Shown in pieces: positions 31,246 through 41,783 of a DNA stretch of 64,000 nt. This DNA comes from Thecamonas trahens ATCC 50062 (lineage: Eukaryota; Apusozoa; Apusomonadida; Apusomonadidae): NCBI RefSeq assembly GCF_000142905.1, contig NW_013657674.1, forward strand, positions 349,472 through 413,471, written 5' to 3'. The position numbers and the translations under genes are program-made. The notes below the pieces were generated by a model. That model had not been told where the DNA came from. It did no database searches and saw nothing but the letters and a program-made list of their open reading frames with translations. Numbering within the stretch: the first letter of the stretch is position 1; each line of letters starts with the position of its first letter.

Positions 31246-34200
31246 ATGGGTCTGAGGTTGTGGCAGCAGCTGGCGAGGATGGTGGTGGTGGTGGCAGTGG
31301 TGGTGGCGGCGGCCGAGGTGTGCGCCGGGCAGTGTGCGGCCAAGACGGTGCTGACGGCTGTCCGCCATGAACAGAGGTCGTTCACCGACGGCACCTCGCC
31401 TTCCACCACCTACGGCCACTCGCTCTCGTGCGCATGGCTGTTGGAGGCCGAGAATGCGACAGACGTGGTCAATCTGGAGATTGTGAGGTTACAGACCGAA
31501 TGCGGCTGGGATGCGGTCTTTGTCTACGACGGTCCAGACCGCGACGCCCCGCAGCTCGCCGCCCTCTCCGGCCAGCTCACCCCTCACACTGTCGTGGTCT
31601 CGACAGGCCGGTACATGCTCGTCCACTTTCACTCAGACCTCAACGAAGCGCGGTTTGGCTGGGAGCTTGCATACTCTTCATCGCCATGCCCGGCCAACTG
31701 CTCGGGCCTGGACGTGTGCGGAAGCGGCGCCGTGTGCAACTGCCCGCCCGGGCTCGCTGGCCCGGCATGTGCGTCGCCGGCAAGCCTACCTGCTCCCGCA
31801 CCGAGCACGCCCTGGCAGGTCCGAGTCGGCCCGTCGGGGTTACCCGCAACATGGCTCGTCCTCAGATCCCGCACGCCCGATCCGGCGCGAACGTGATGTG
31901 CGGCGGTGCCGAGTGCGTCTTGTTTGGCGGCGAGTCGCTCGACGCCCGGACGTTTGCCGACGTTTGGCACCTCGACGCGCCGCCATCGAGCTCGGATCCA
32001 TGGTTGTGGACGGCGCTTGCGCCGCTGCCGGCTGATGGTGATGACACAAGCGGATTTCCGGTCCCGGTCACCTTTGCAGCCGCGAGCGTGGTGAATGAGA
32101 CGCTGCGAGTGGCAGGCGGGCGCAAGGCGTCGGGCGATCCGTCAGGCGAGATGTGGGAGCTGACCGGGGTCGGCAGCGAAGCGACTGTTGGCAACTGGAC
32201 CTTTGTGGCGGTGCCGGACCCTGTCGACACCAGTCATCCAAGCCAGGTTTACGCCGCGGCGAGCGCCGTCCTAGCGTCGGAGAGCACCTGGTTTGTCTTT
32301 GGCGGGTATCTGCCAGACGGCGGGTTTTCGGACAAGCTGTGGGCATGGCAGCTCGGCAGCGGAGACACCGGGTTTGAGCTCGTGGCAACGCTTGCGGGCG
32401 TCCGTCCCGAGCCACGGGCGCATGCCTCGCTGACGCCGGTCACGCTGGGACGCAACGCGACCGAGCCAGACGCGCTAATGCTGTTTGGAGGAACCGAGCT
32501 GCTTGTAGCGTACACATCTGACGTGTGGTTGTACTACCCCGCTCGGGCGCAGTGGGCGCGGATCATGGGCTCTGGAACAGCCGGCACGCCGCAGCCGCAG
32601 TATGGGCAGCTCGCGCTGCCGTACACTGCTAGATCAGGCGCGTCGTACGTGTTCTTGCTGTTTGGCAAGGAGTCGCCGCAGTTTCTCTCGCACGAGTGCT
32701 ACGCCAACGATGTAATGGTCTTTGACGTGGCGCGGGGGCTGTGGCACACATTGCCGCCGGTGCCGGCGACGGCAGCGCCACTTGCACGGACGATGAGTAG
32801 CGGCGGTGTGGTTGCCACCAGCAACTACACATCGCTGGTGGTAGTCGGCGGCTTCCACGGAGTGAGTCTCGACGACGTGTGGGAGTACAAGCTCGCGTTG
32901 TGCGCTGAGGGGGATGAATGCCCGTATGGGTCGCCACTGCACCCGCCGCCGTCGCGGTGCGTGCGGCACAGCGAGTGCACAGCGTGCGCCGGCGATCCGG
33001 GCTGCGGATGGTGCGCTGAGACTGGGCTCTGCGAGGCAGAGGCCGGCTCGTGCTCGAGCTGGCTCGAGACGACGTGCCCGGCCGACGAGTGCTCTGCGCA
33101 CACGAGCTGTGTTGACTGCGTAGCAGATCCGGGCGGGATGGGATGCTCGTGGTTTGCAGGAACGCAGAGCTGCGGGAGCGGGTCAGGCGGGGCTAGCGAG
33201 TGCCCGCTGCCGTGCACCCAGAGGCAGTCGTGCGAAGACTGTATTGCCGACAGCAGTTGCCAGTTCTGCCCAAACAACTTCCGGTGCACCGATGCGAACA
33301 CGTTTTCAATCTGCGGCACGTCTGTGTTGGAGGCTGGTGACAGCTGCCCGGCCAAGTGCGAGGCGCAGAGCAGCTGTGCTACTTGCACCGACTCGGCGAT
33401 CGCTCAGGGCTGCATGTGGTGTGGGCGAATGGAGAGCTGTATTCTCCTGTTCACGTACCAGGGCGTCTCACCGTATGCCGATTGCTTCGACTGGGTGTTT
33501 GGCGCGAACACATGCCCTGTGGGGTGCGAGCAGCACGCCGAGTGCGGGACGTGTACTGCAGATCCAAGCTGCGGCTGGTGCCCCAACAGCGGCAAGTGCG
33601 TCGCGGGCGACTTTTCGGGGCCGGACAACGGCGAGTGTGGGTCAGAATACGCGGGGCCGGACGTGACTCCGCTGGATCTGGAGTGGGACTTTGTGGCGTG
33701 CGCGTGCGCCGGGACGAGCGAGTGTGGAGCGTGTGTGGAAGACCCGCGGTGCGGGTGGTGTGCAACAACAGCGAGGTGTCACCGAGCCAACGGAACGGAC
33801 GTGCTCGAGTGGGACGCGGTCTGTCCCGAGGCGTTTGATGTCGGCGAGTGCCACAACTGCACAGCCGTGGCCGAGGCCAACGGTGCGCTGGGCTGCGCTA
33901 GCTGCACCAGCGATCTCAAGTGCGGATGGTGCGAGGCGAGTGGTGAGTGCCTTCGCGGCGGACCGTCGGGCTCTGCGCTCTGCCCATCAACGCCAGTGCT
34001 TGCGGGATGGGACTACGGGCAGTGCCGAAGCTGCCCGACCGAGGCAGAGTGCGAGGAGTGCACGGCGGAGAGCCACTGCGGGTACTGCGTGGTGGAGGAC
34101 AAGTGCGTGCGCGGCGACACGCTCGGCCCGTTTGGCGGGCAGTGCGGTGTGAGGAGCGGATGGGACTACAGCGCGTGCAACACGTTCTGCCAGAAGAAGC

Positions 34201-35326
34201 ATGCGACGTGCTCAGAGTGTGTGGCTGACGACAAGTGCGGGTGGTGCTGCGATAGCGGAACGTGCTCGGCCGGCGAGATGTGCGTCAACTTTCACGAGAC
34301 GGCGTGCCCAACTGTACCGACGCGAGCAGTTGTGGCGAGTGCTCGTCGTCGAGCTGCTGTGAGTGGTGCGTGGGTCTCGACGACGGCCCGACGTGCGTGA
34401 CAGCGCTCGGCGGCGGGGCGCCGACGGCAGGCGTCGGGCTCTGCCTTGGCGATGGCATTGCGGCGTGGTCCGACGGCTACTGCCCGGCAGACTGCAGCCA
34501 GGGGGTGACCTGCGAGTCGTGTGCAATTTTGGACCACTGCGGATGGTGCGGAGACGTAGGCGAGTGCAGAACGCTGCTGTCGCTCGAGACGCAGCCGTGC
34601 GCCAACTGGCTCTCGTCCCGGTGCGACATCGAGCTGCCGTACTCTGAAGCCATCGGCGGGCCTAGCGGCGTGACGGCTTCAGGTGTGCTGGTCATCTATG
34701 CGCTCACCTTTTTCATCGGCACAGTGTTTGGAGTCGGCATGCTGGTGTGTGTAGTGCGGCGGTTCGAAGACAACTTGCGCGGGCCCAACGCAGCGACGCT
34801 GATGCAGCAGCAGCGGGCGCTGCTCAACATGCGGGCTGCGCACGCGGCGCGCCAGCAGCAAGTCCCGCCGATTCTGCGGGTGGTGGTTCCGGCGCCTGGC
34901 GCGCCCGAGTCGGCCATCGACGTGCCGCCCGGCGCAAGCCAGCGCAAGTCTCAGCACTTTTGCGTGCAGGACGCGGCCGGCGAGGCGCCGGTGGTCTACG
35001 CTGTGCTGCGGCAGCCGACTGCGATGCGGAGCAGTGATACTGCGTACTATGCCGGCGACGACGACGAGCAGCCGCCAGTCCGCGGCCTGGTGCTGGGCAT
35101 GATGGTCGGCGGAGCGGCGGTGAGTGACAAGGCCAAGCGTGTGGCCCGCCACGGCGAGCTGGCGTCGCTGCCCTCGATGCCGAGCCTCCATCGCCTCCCT
35201 GCGTCCTCGGATGACGACAAGGTCAGCAGCAGGCCGTCGAGCGGTGGCGGAACGCGCGAAGAGCGTGGCGTCTCGGTCTCGATGTCGGGCGTGGTAGTGT
35301 CAGACGTGCCGGTGAGCCGTGTGTGA
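31246..35326 (+). CDS. Attractin/MEGF8-like surface protein: CUB, EGF, Kelch, 11 PSI repeats, TM; two apparent frame slips
   Basis: The signal peptide is residues 1-28, start ATG at 31246. A CUB domain (~30-145: YGHSLSCAWLLEA, DAVFVYDGPD, FHSDLNEARFGWEL) and a single EGF-like module (CSGLDVCGSGAVCNCPPGLA) come first. The frame then steps by -1 between about 31766 and 31865. Kelch repeats (VLFGGESLDARTFADVWHLD and similar) form a propeller, followed by eleven PSI repeats of the form C-x2-C-x4-6-CGWC (32950-34590). A second -1 step lies at CCC 34307-34309, where one added base continues CP-NCTDASSCGEC. One transmembrane segment (VTASGVLVIYALTFFIGTVF, ~34670-34750) and a ~190-residue cytosolic tail finish it, about 1360 residues in all. 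The order matches the attractin family of cell-adhesion or receptor-regulating proteins. Domains on both sides of each step are intact, so I read it as one functional gene. Confidence 0.82.
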
Positions 35327-35782
35327 TGAATCATAACAGAGTGAATATCGGCAAGGATAGGTTAATTGACAGCCGGCGGTGCGGAGGTATGTTGCGCCGC
35401 ACTTTCGCAGGTGGCCAATTGCTGGCGGGGGGGGGGGGGGGGGGGGGAGGGGATGGCTGGTGACCCTTTGCGATGCATCAAGATAACCGAGCTGCAGCAA
35501 TAGCCCAAGGTAGAGAGCGATGGCGTTCAGACACAAGCGGCCAAGGCTACGTGTCTGCTCAATGTCAAGTCCATGTCAGCAGGAAAGAAGGCCACACGCG
35601 TGGGCAATTTGCGGGAGAGAAACCAAAGTGTGTTGACCCAGGTCATGCACGTCACAGTGAGACCGATCTCCACCCATCTCGCTTCACACGCAAGTGGGAC
35701 GACACGAGAAGGGGGAGGGGGAATAGACGTCGCTGCAACAGGACTCCCCGAGAAGGTCTGCATGCATTTAGGGTGTGTGACC
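35327..35782. other. Intergenic, 456 bases, with a G21 run
   Basis: This lies between two same-strand surface-protein genes. It has a pure 21-G run at 35427-35447. The downstream frame is open from 35573 (with an ATG there), but those 70 residues lack features, and the signal peptide begins at the later ATGs. No other gene is visible. Confidence 0.5.
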
Positions 35783-38700
35783 ATGTTAGCCACACTCCTG
35801 CTGCTTGGGTGGCTATCCTTGGCTGGCGGACAGAGTGTTTGTTCGCCAAGCTGGCCAGGCAATTCATACGGCCTTCTCCCAAGGACCAGCCATACGCAGG
35901 GCTTTGTCTTTGAGTACGAGGCCCCAGACACAATGGCTGCTGCTACACTCTGCGGCGCTTTCTTTCGATACACTTCTGATCCAGGACCCATCATCTATGC
36001 CGTCTACGAGTCGTCATCGTCCGGACTCGCTTCCTTCATCAAAGTGGTGCCCAACACTGCTGCCACCGTCACTTCGGCTGGCTCGAACAAGTGGAGCGTC
36101 GACTTTCCGATCCGATGGAGACTCAATGCCGGCAAGTACTACGCGGTTGTGCTCTCCACGGATAGCGTTGGCTATCCGTTTGAATCGTATGTCTCGACCT
36201 TGCCTGACTCGTATTGCTCTGGCTGGGCCATGCGGTTCACCTCGGGTTTGGTCGGCGGAGGGTCGAATCCGCCGTCGTCGCTCACCAGCCTCTCGCAGAG
36301 CTCATCGTACATACCAGGCGGCGGGATCACCTTTTGCCCATCATGTCTTCCATTTCCAACAGCGCCGAGTGGCGGAACAGTGGTAGTGACGTCGTCTGTC
36401 GACGCCGACGCGCGAATGTCACCCGGCGACACGGCTGTGTACTCGTGCAATGCGCCGCGGAACCTGGTTGGCGCGCTGACTCGGACGTGTGGCTCGAGTG
36501 CAAGCTACGATTTTGCCGAGCCAACTTGCGTGTATCCCAGTCCGCCGCCACCAAGCCCACCGCCGCCGCCGCCAAGCCCGCCGCCACCAAGCCCACCGCC
36601 GCCGCCGCCGAGTCCGCCACCGCCCAGCCCGCCGCCGCCACCAAGCCCGCCGCCGCCAAGCCCACCGCCGCCGCCGCCGAGTCCGCCACCACCACCAAGC
36701 CCGCCGCCTCCAAGCCCACCGCCTCCAAGCCCACCGCCGCCGAGTCCGCCACCGCCCAGCCCGCCGCCACCAAGCCCACCGCCTCCAAACCCGCCTCCAC
36801 CGCCAAGCCCGCCGCCCAGCCCGCCGCCAAGTCCTCCGCCGCCAAGCCCACCGCCTCCACCTCCTAGCCCTCCGCCGCCAAGCCCGCCACCGCCAAGCCC
36901 GCCCCCACCGCCGAGTCCGCCTCCGCCACGCGCACCGGGCCCGGTCATCGTGCAGCTGAGAGCGGCCGATCCCGACAACATCGATGAGGTGCTCTCTTCA
37001 GGCGACACGCTGACGCTCGTGTTTGACCGAGCAACGTCGAAGCCCGCTGTGAGCTCGACGGCTCAGCTCGACGCAGCGTTCTCTATTGCCACGGGCACGC
37101 TAGCGCCGACAACGCTCTCGGCCGGACTCTCGAGCTCACTGAGCGGAACGTGGTCAGCTGACGGCACAACGCTGGAAATAACCATGGGAGCACCATCGTC
37201 GTTGGGCTACCCGATTCAGATTGGGTCGACGTACGTGACACCAACAGGCTCGCCGGCCATCTACACAGCCAACGGTTGGTCGATGGCATCGTCAGCGCCA
37301 TCAGAGCGGATGTCGGGCTCGTGGGGCTCGTTGGCAAGCACGCTGGTGGTGGTCGAAGCGACAACGTCACGGTTGACCCATCTGGACGGTACTCTGGCGC
37401 TGACCATTGACGACGTAGTCGAAGGCCGCTCGGCCGAGCTCCTTTTCCAACTGACCAAGGAGCCGAGTGCACCAGTCACGGTTGACATCTGGCTGGATGC
37501 AAGCAGCAATGTGCCGGCGGAGGCGAGCCGACCGCCGCATGCAAACATTGCATCGACAACCGACGCTGGTGGCGGAGGCGACGGTGTGGTCCGGCTCGTG
37601 TTTGACGCCAGTAACTGGAACGTGTTCCAGCGGGTCATTCTCAGCGGTACTGCTGACCAACTAGCAGACGAGCCGAGTGCTGCGATCGAGTTGCGGATTG
37701 GAACGCTGCAGTCAGCCGACGCAGCATTTGCATCGGCGCTGCCGAGCGGTGCATCGATTGTGAGCCGGGTCATCGACGCGACGGCAAACGGCATTGTGAT
37801 CACGCCGTTTGAGCTCGTCTCACCCATTCCGGCTGCGGTGCTGGCGGCCGAAGGTCTCCCTGCGTCGGCGCATGCAGTGGTGACTGAAGCCGGGCACGCA
37901 AGCTGTATGCAGGTGAGCATCATCTCCCAGCCGTGGAAGACTGGGCCAGAGATCGGGAGCTTGGCCAAGGCTGTTGTGTCAATCAGCGGCGGTGCGAGGG
38001 TCCAGATCCTGCGCGGGCCATGGAAGGAGAGTTTTCCCCAGGCGCCGTTCCGAGTTGAGGCGGGCGCGGGCATTGGCGCGCAGCCGTCACTGGTCCTTGA
38101 GTTTGTGGACGATGGCACCGGCGCGTGGGCCGAGGCGGTGAACGTGTGTGTGGTGGCGGTGACCGATGACGTGGCTGGCAACTCGGCAGATGTCACGGTC
38201 CAGGCCAGTGTGGTGGAGGCTGCAACGACGTCGATTGGCCACCGCGAGCTGGGGCCAGTCACTGCCGCCATCCGAGTTGCCTCGCTCAACTGGCCGATTG
38301 TGCAGACAAGTACGCCGCAAGTGGCGGCCATGGCCGGCTCGCAGGTCCGTTTTGTCGGGAAGAGCCTGTCAAGCGAAGTGACAGTGAGCGTGGCGTCACA
38401 GCTGGGCCAAGTCGATCCGCGGAACACCAGCGTAGCGGGTGACGGAAGCTGGATCACTGTGGTCACGCCGCTTGTGGAGAGCAAAGGGTACAACAAGGTG
38501 ACGTTCCGTGAACCTATGGTCGGAATGAGCGCCAGCTACTATGACTTGTTCTTCACCGACGATTGCCCCTACGAGGGCCAGTTTGGCCGTGGGACAGCAT
38601 GCGCTCCGTGCCCGACGGGAGCGGTATGTCCGGGAGGCTTCCGGCTCTGGCCCAAGCCGGGATACTGGACGCCGAGCGAGGACGCCGGGTTTGTGGTGCC

Positions 38701-41044
38701 ATGCGCGGCGCCTGCGACGGAGCGATGCGTGGGTGGAAAGGACGCGACGTGCGGTCCAGGGTACACCGGACAGCTGTGCGCAGGGTGTGCGAGTGGGTAC
38801 TACCAGCTTGGCTCGAGGTGCGTGGCGTGCTCTGGATCGCAGGTGGTGTTTGTCACGCTTGTGCTGACCAACATAGTCTTTGCCGGGCTCTTTCTCCTCG
38901 CGGTTGTCTCGTTGACGGACGGGCAGCTGAACGTGGCGACGCAGCTGTTGCTCGCGATTGTGGTTGTGTATTCTGTGGCCAAGACGAATGCGGGAGCGAT
39001 GGACGGAACGCTTGCCGAGGCTTACCAGGTCCTCTCCATTGTTGCGATGGACCTCCGATTTGTGCGACCCGGATGCGAGACAATTCCTGGCTCGTACGTG
39101 GCGCTCTTTTACGGGGCTGTGACGATGACCACGCTACTCTGCGGGATCATGATAGGCTTACTCTTCACACTGCAATGGATGATGCCGCAGCGCAAGGTGT
39201 TTTTCATCGACCGCATGCCGCGGGCACTGCTCATTTTTGGCATGATGGTGTACATTACGCTGACCACGACATTCTTGGAGGCTGTCCACTGCGTCAAGGT
39301 CGGGACGAGCTACGTCCTCTCTGTGGCGCGCGACCTGAAGTGCTTTGAAGGTGAACACATGCCGATCTTTGTGATTGGCATCGCCGGGCTGCTGCTATTC
39401 TCCGTCGGGTTTCCTCTCGGTGTTGCGATCAAGTTGGCATTGCTCAAGCGATCCGGCTACGTTGACGGCGAGACGATTGGGCTGACGACGCGGGTTTTGG
39501 CGCGGTACGGATACTTGTTCGAGCAGTACCGGCCGCCGATGTACATGTGGGTTCTTGTGCAACTCATGCTTTTTGCGCTGATTGCGACGACGGGTGTCTT
39601 ACTTCGCGACGAGCCGTGGCTGCTAGCGATTGTGACGGCTGTGGCGCTAGCAGTCATGGCGGGCCTATACGTAGTGCTCAAGCCTGCAGCAACGCGGTGG
39701 AAGAACGTGGTTGCGGCGTGCGCGATGGCATGTGGCGCAGCGGCGACAATTGCCAACGTTATAGTAGCCGAGCGCCTGGTGAGTAGCGCGGTTTCAGCCG
39801 GGTTCTCGCGAACGGTGCTTGTTTTGGCTTTTGCGTTCCTTGTCGGCGCCGCTGCAGTGTTCTGGCAGAGGCGGAGGAAGAAGCAGCAGGAGGTGTGCGA
39901 GCTGCAGACATTTGCCTCGGACTCATCATCGGTAAGCTCGGACGAAGAGTACATCGAGATGGACGATGAGCGGACGACACTGCCAACAACGCCGACCAAG
40001 GACCAGCTGGATCGATCATACGAGCTCAACGATGTGCTCGCAAAGGCTCGGCAGTTTGGCAAAACGCCGCTCGCATCACCCAAGATGATGCAAGCTGAAC
40101 TCGTGCGGCGGCGGCTCTCGATCTCGCGAGGCGGCAGCGGGAGTGGCTCGAACCGAGCGGCGCACCACCAGCCCCACTTTGTGATGGAGGAGAGCCTAGT
40201 GCATGAGCCAGAGATGGCCAAGTCGGTGTCGCGGCTAGCTTTGCGACGGGGCTCACGATCGTCACAGAGCGTTTTAGCCAAGCCGGGCTCGCGGCGAAGC
40301 TCGCGACGGACCTCACGATCGTCACAGGGTGATCTGACCAAGCCGGTTTCGCGGCGGACCTCGCGACGGACCTCACGATCGTCACAGGGTGATCTGACCA
40401 AGCCGGTTTCGCGGCGGACCTCGCGACGGACCTCACGATCGTCACAGGGTGATCTGACCAAGCCGGTCTCACGGCGGACCTCACGGCGGATCTCGCCATC
40501 GTCGCAGGTTGAGGTGGCCAACGCCCGCCCGCGGCGGATCCGGCGCGTGCGGACACGAGTCAGCCTCGATCCCGGACATATCGGCGGAAATCAGACCGAG
40601 AGATCCGGTGCTGGCATACGGTCAAAGTCTCTGGCAGTACTCACCTCCAAGGAACCTGCCTCGCTTGAGTCCTCGCCGGTTGGAGTGAGCAAGTCGCCGC
40701 AGTCGCCATCGACGCCCGAGCTGCGGACGCCACGGGGAATGCTCTTGCAAGCGAGTACCGGCTCGCTCGAGACTGGCGAGAACAGGAACCGCGAGCAGCG
40801 GCGACGGCGACGGCGGTCGCAGCGGCGTATCGAGCCGTTGTCAATGCAGGGCCAGCCGAGACTCGATATATCTGTGGTGAAGACACCATCGGTGTCGTTG
40901 GCTGACCTTCACACGATCGACTCGCTCGACTTTGGTCTTAGTCAAGAGCATGCCTCACCATCAAGGTCGAGCAAGAGCCCCAAAACTAGAGTCCCAATGA
41001 CTGCGCGCGGCTCTATCTCACTCTCTACTTCGAGTAGCCACTAA
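35783..41044 (+). CDS. Giant surface protein: SPPPP-rich stalk, IPT-like domain, Cys-rich module, multi-pass membrane domain
   Basis: About 1753 residues from the ATG at 35783, which starts a signal peptide (MLATLLLLGWLSLAGGQS); an ATG at 35762 is an alternative. An N-terminal ~185-residue beta domain and a sushi-like stretch (CNAPRNLVGALTRTCGSS) come first. A ~130-residue S-P3-6 stalk (36535-36933) resembles hydroxyproline-rich cell-wall proteins. A long extracellular beta-rich region follows, with an IPT/TIG-like segment (TPQVAAMAGSQVRFVGKSLS). Next is a cysteine-rich module (38560-38850: CAPCPTGAVCPGG, GYTGQLCAGCASGYY), then about eight membrane segments (38850-39880). The cytosolic tail is basic and Ser-rich with 20-residue repeats. 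The layout suggests a wall- or matrix-sensing receptor or channel, but no known family covers the whole. The last ~97 codons are duplicated downstream. Confidence 0.75.
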   Translation: MLATLLLLGWLSLAGGQSVCSPSWPGNSYGLLPRTSHTQGFVFEYEAPDTMAAATLCGAFFRYTSDPGPIIYAVYESSSSGLASFIKVVPNTAATVTSAGSNKWSVDFPIRWRLNAGKYYAVVLSTDSVGYPFESYVSTLPDSYCSGWAMRFTSGLVGGGSNPPSSLTSLSQSSSYIPGGGITFCPSCLPFPTAPSGGTVVVTSSVDADARMSPGDTAVYSCNAPRNLVGALTRTCGSSASYDFAEPTCVYPSPPPPSPPPPPPSPPPPSPPPPPPSPPPPSPPPPPSPPPPSPPPPPPSPPPPPSPPPPSPPPPSPPPPSPPPPSPPPPSPPPPNPPPPPSPPPSPPPSPPPPSPPPPPPSPPPPSPPPPSPPPPPSPPPPRAPGPVIVQLRAADPDNIDEVLSSGDTLTLVFDRATSKPAVSSTAQLDAAFSIATGTLAPTTLSAGLSSSLSGTWSADGTTLEITMGAPSSLGYPIQIGSTYVTPTGSPAIYTANGWSMASSAPSERMSGSWGSLASTLVVVEATTSRLTHLDGTLALTIDDVVEGRSAELLFQLTKEPSAPVTVDIWLDASSNVPAEASRPPHANIASTTDAGGGGDGVVRLVFDASNWNVFQRVILSGTADQLADEPSAAIELRIGTLQSADAAFASALPSGASIVSRVIDATANGIVITPFELVSPIPAAVLAAEGLPASAHAVVTEAGHASCMQVSIISQPWKTGPEIGSLAKAVVSISGGARVQILRGPWKESFPQAPFRVEAGAGIGAQPSLVLEFVDDGTGAWAEAVNVCVVAVTDDVAGNSADVTVQASVVEAATTSIGHRELGPVTAAIRVASLNWPIVQTSTPQVAAMAGSQVRFVGKSLSSEVTVSVASQLGQVDPRNTSVAGDGSWITVVTPLVESKGYNKVTFREPMVGMSASYYDLFFTDDCPYEGQFGRGTACAPCPTGAVCPGGFRLWPKPGYWTPSEDAGFVVPCAAPATERCVGGKDATCGPGYTGQLCAGCASGYYQLGSRCVACSGSQVVFVTLVLTNIVFAGLFLLAVVSLTDGQLNVATQLLLAIVVVYSVAKTNAGAMDGTLAEAYQVLSIVAMDLRFVRPGCETIPGSYVALFYGAVTMTTLLCGIMIGLLFTLQWMMPQRKVFFIDRMPRALLIFGMMVYITLTTTFLEAVHCVKVGTSYVLSVARDLKCFEGEHMPIFVIGIAGLLLFSVGFPLGVAIKLALLKRSGYVDGETIGLTTRVLARYGYLFEQYRPPMYMWVLVQLMLFALIATTGVLLRDEPWLLAIVTAVALAVMAGLYVVLKPAATRWKNVVAACAMACGAAATIANVIVAERLVSSAVSAGFSRTVLVLAFAFLVGAAAVFWQRRRKKQQEVCELQTFASDSSSVSSDEEYIEMDDERTTLPTTPTKDQLDRSYELNDVLAKARQFGKTPLASPKMMQAELVRRRLSISRGGSGSGSNRAAHHQPHFVMEESLVHEPEMAKSVSRLALRRGSRSSQSVLAKPGSRRSSRRTSRSSQGDLTKPVSRRTSRRTSRSSQGDLTKPVSRRTSRRTSRSSQGDLTKPVSRRTSRRISPSSQVEVANARPRRIRRVRTRVSLDPGHIGGNQTERSGAGIRSKSLAVLTSKEPASLESSPVGVSKSPQSPSTPELRTPRGMLLQASTGSLETGENRNREQRRRRRRSQRRIEPLSMQGQPRLDISVVKTPSVSLADLHTIDSLDFGLSQEHASPSRSSKSPKTRVPMTARGSISLSTSSSH
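36535..36933 (+). repeat. SPPPP-type proline repeat in coding sequence
   Basis: About 400 bases of AGCCCGCCGCC-like codons encode roughly 25 blocks of Ser followed by three to six Pro. Synonymous codons vary (CCA, CCG, CCT, CCC), so selection at protein level is likely, not only DNA slippage. The antisense strand also reads open as a Gly-rich frame, a trivial consequence of the composition. Confidence 0.9.
40261..40500 (+). repeat. Four 60-base tandem repeats in the cytosolic tail
   Basis: Four units of exactly 60 bases encode 20-residue repeats of the form SRRTSRSSQGDLTKPVSRRT. Units at 40321-40380 and 40381-40440 are identical; 40261-40320 and 40441-40500 are diverged. Each carries R-R-x-S and R-x-x-S sites that suit basophilic kinases. 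Confidence 0.92.
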
Positions 41045-41136
41045 ATTCTGAGGTCACCATCGATCAATCTGCAGGTTACACACGCGTATGTCGTTTGCAC
41101 GGTGTGGCCAGGTGGCCATCACAACAGTCGACCCTC

Positions 41137-41266
41137 GCAAACGAACGAACGAACGAACGAACGAACGACCGAACGAATGAACGAACGAAACGAACGAACG
41201 AACGAACGAAACGAAACGAACGAACGAACGAACCATCGAACGAATGAACGAATAGGTCAGTTGGCC
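41137..41266 (+). repeat. (GAAC)n microsatellite, copy 1
   Basis: An interrupted tetranucleotide tract (CGAA register) with a few GAAAC and GACC variants. It is the 3' part of the first duplicated unit. Confidence 0.9.
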
Positions 41267-41669
41267 ACGAGCCACCACCTGGAAGCGAGTACCGGCTCGC
41301 TCGAGACTGGCGAGAACAGGAACCGCGAGCAGCGGCGACGGCGACGGCGGTCGCAGCGGCGTATCGAGCCGTTGTCAATGCAGGGCCAGCCGAGACTCGA
41401 TATATCTGTGGTGAAGACACCATCGGTGTCGTTGGCTGACCTTCACACGATCGACTCGCTCGACATTGGTCTTAGTCAAGAGCATGCCTCACCATCAAGG
41501 TCGAGCAAGAGCCCCAAAACTAGAGTCCCAATGACTGCGCGCGGCTCTATCTCACTCTCTACTTCGAGTAGCCACTAAATTCTGAGGTCACCATCGATCA
41601 ATCTGCAGGTTACACACGCGTATGTCGTTTGCACGGTGAGGCCAGGTGGCCATCACAGTCGACCCTCGC

Positions 41670-41783
41670 AAACGAACGAACGAACGAACGAACGAACGAC
41701 CGAACGAACGAACGAACGAACGAACGAACGAACGAACGAAACGAAACGAACGAACGAACGAACCATCGAACGAATGAACGAAT
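41670..41783 (+). repeat. (GAAC)n microsatellite, copy 2
   Basis: The matching tract in the second unit. It is more homogeneous and differs in repeat number, as expected if slippage followed the duplication. Confidence 0.9.

Noticed and set aside
36327-37008. Gly-rich frames antisense to the SPPPP stalk
   Set aside because: GGC/GGT repeats are the reverse complement of Pro codons; no independent support.
41102-41578. Open frame (NERT repeats plus receptor tail) as a new gene
   Set aside because: The repeat part is a microsatellite and the rest is the copied 3' end of the receptor gene; no start context or conservation.
41137-41783. GAAC tracts considered as a CRISPR-like array
   Set aside because: Four-base units without spacers; an ordinary microsatellite inside a duplicated unit of a eukaryotic genome.
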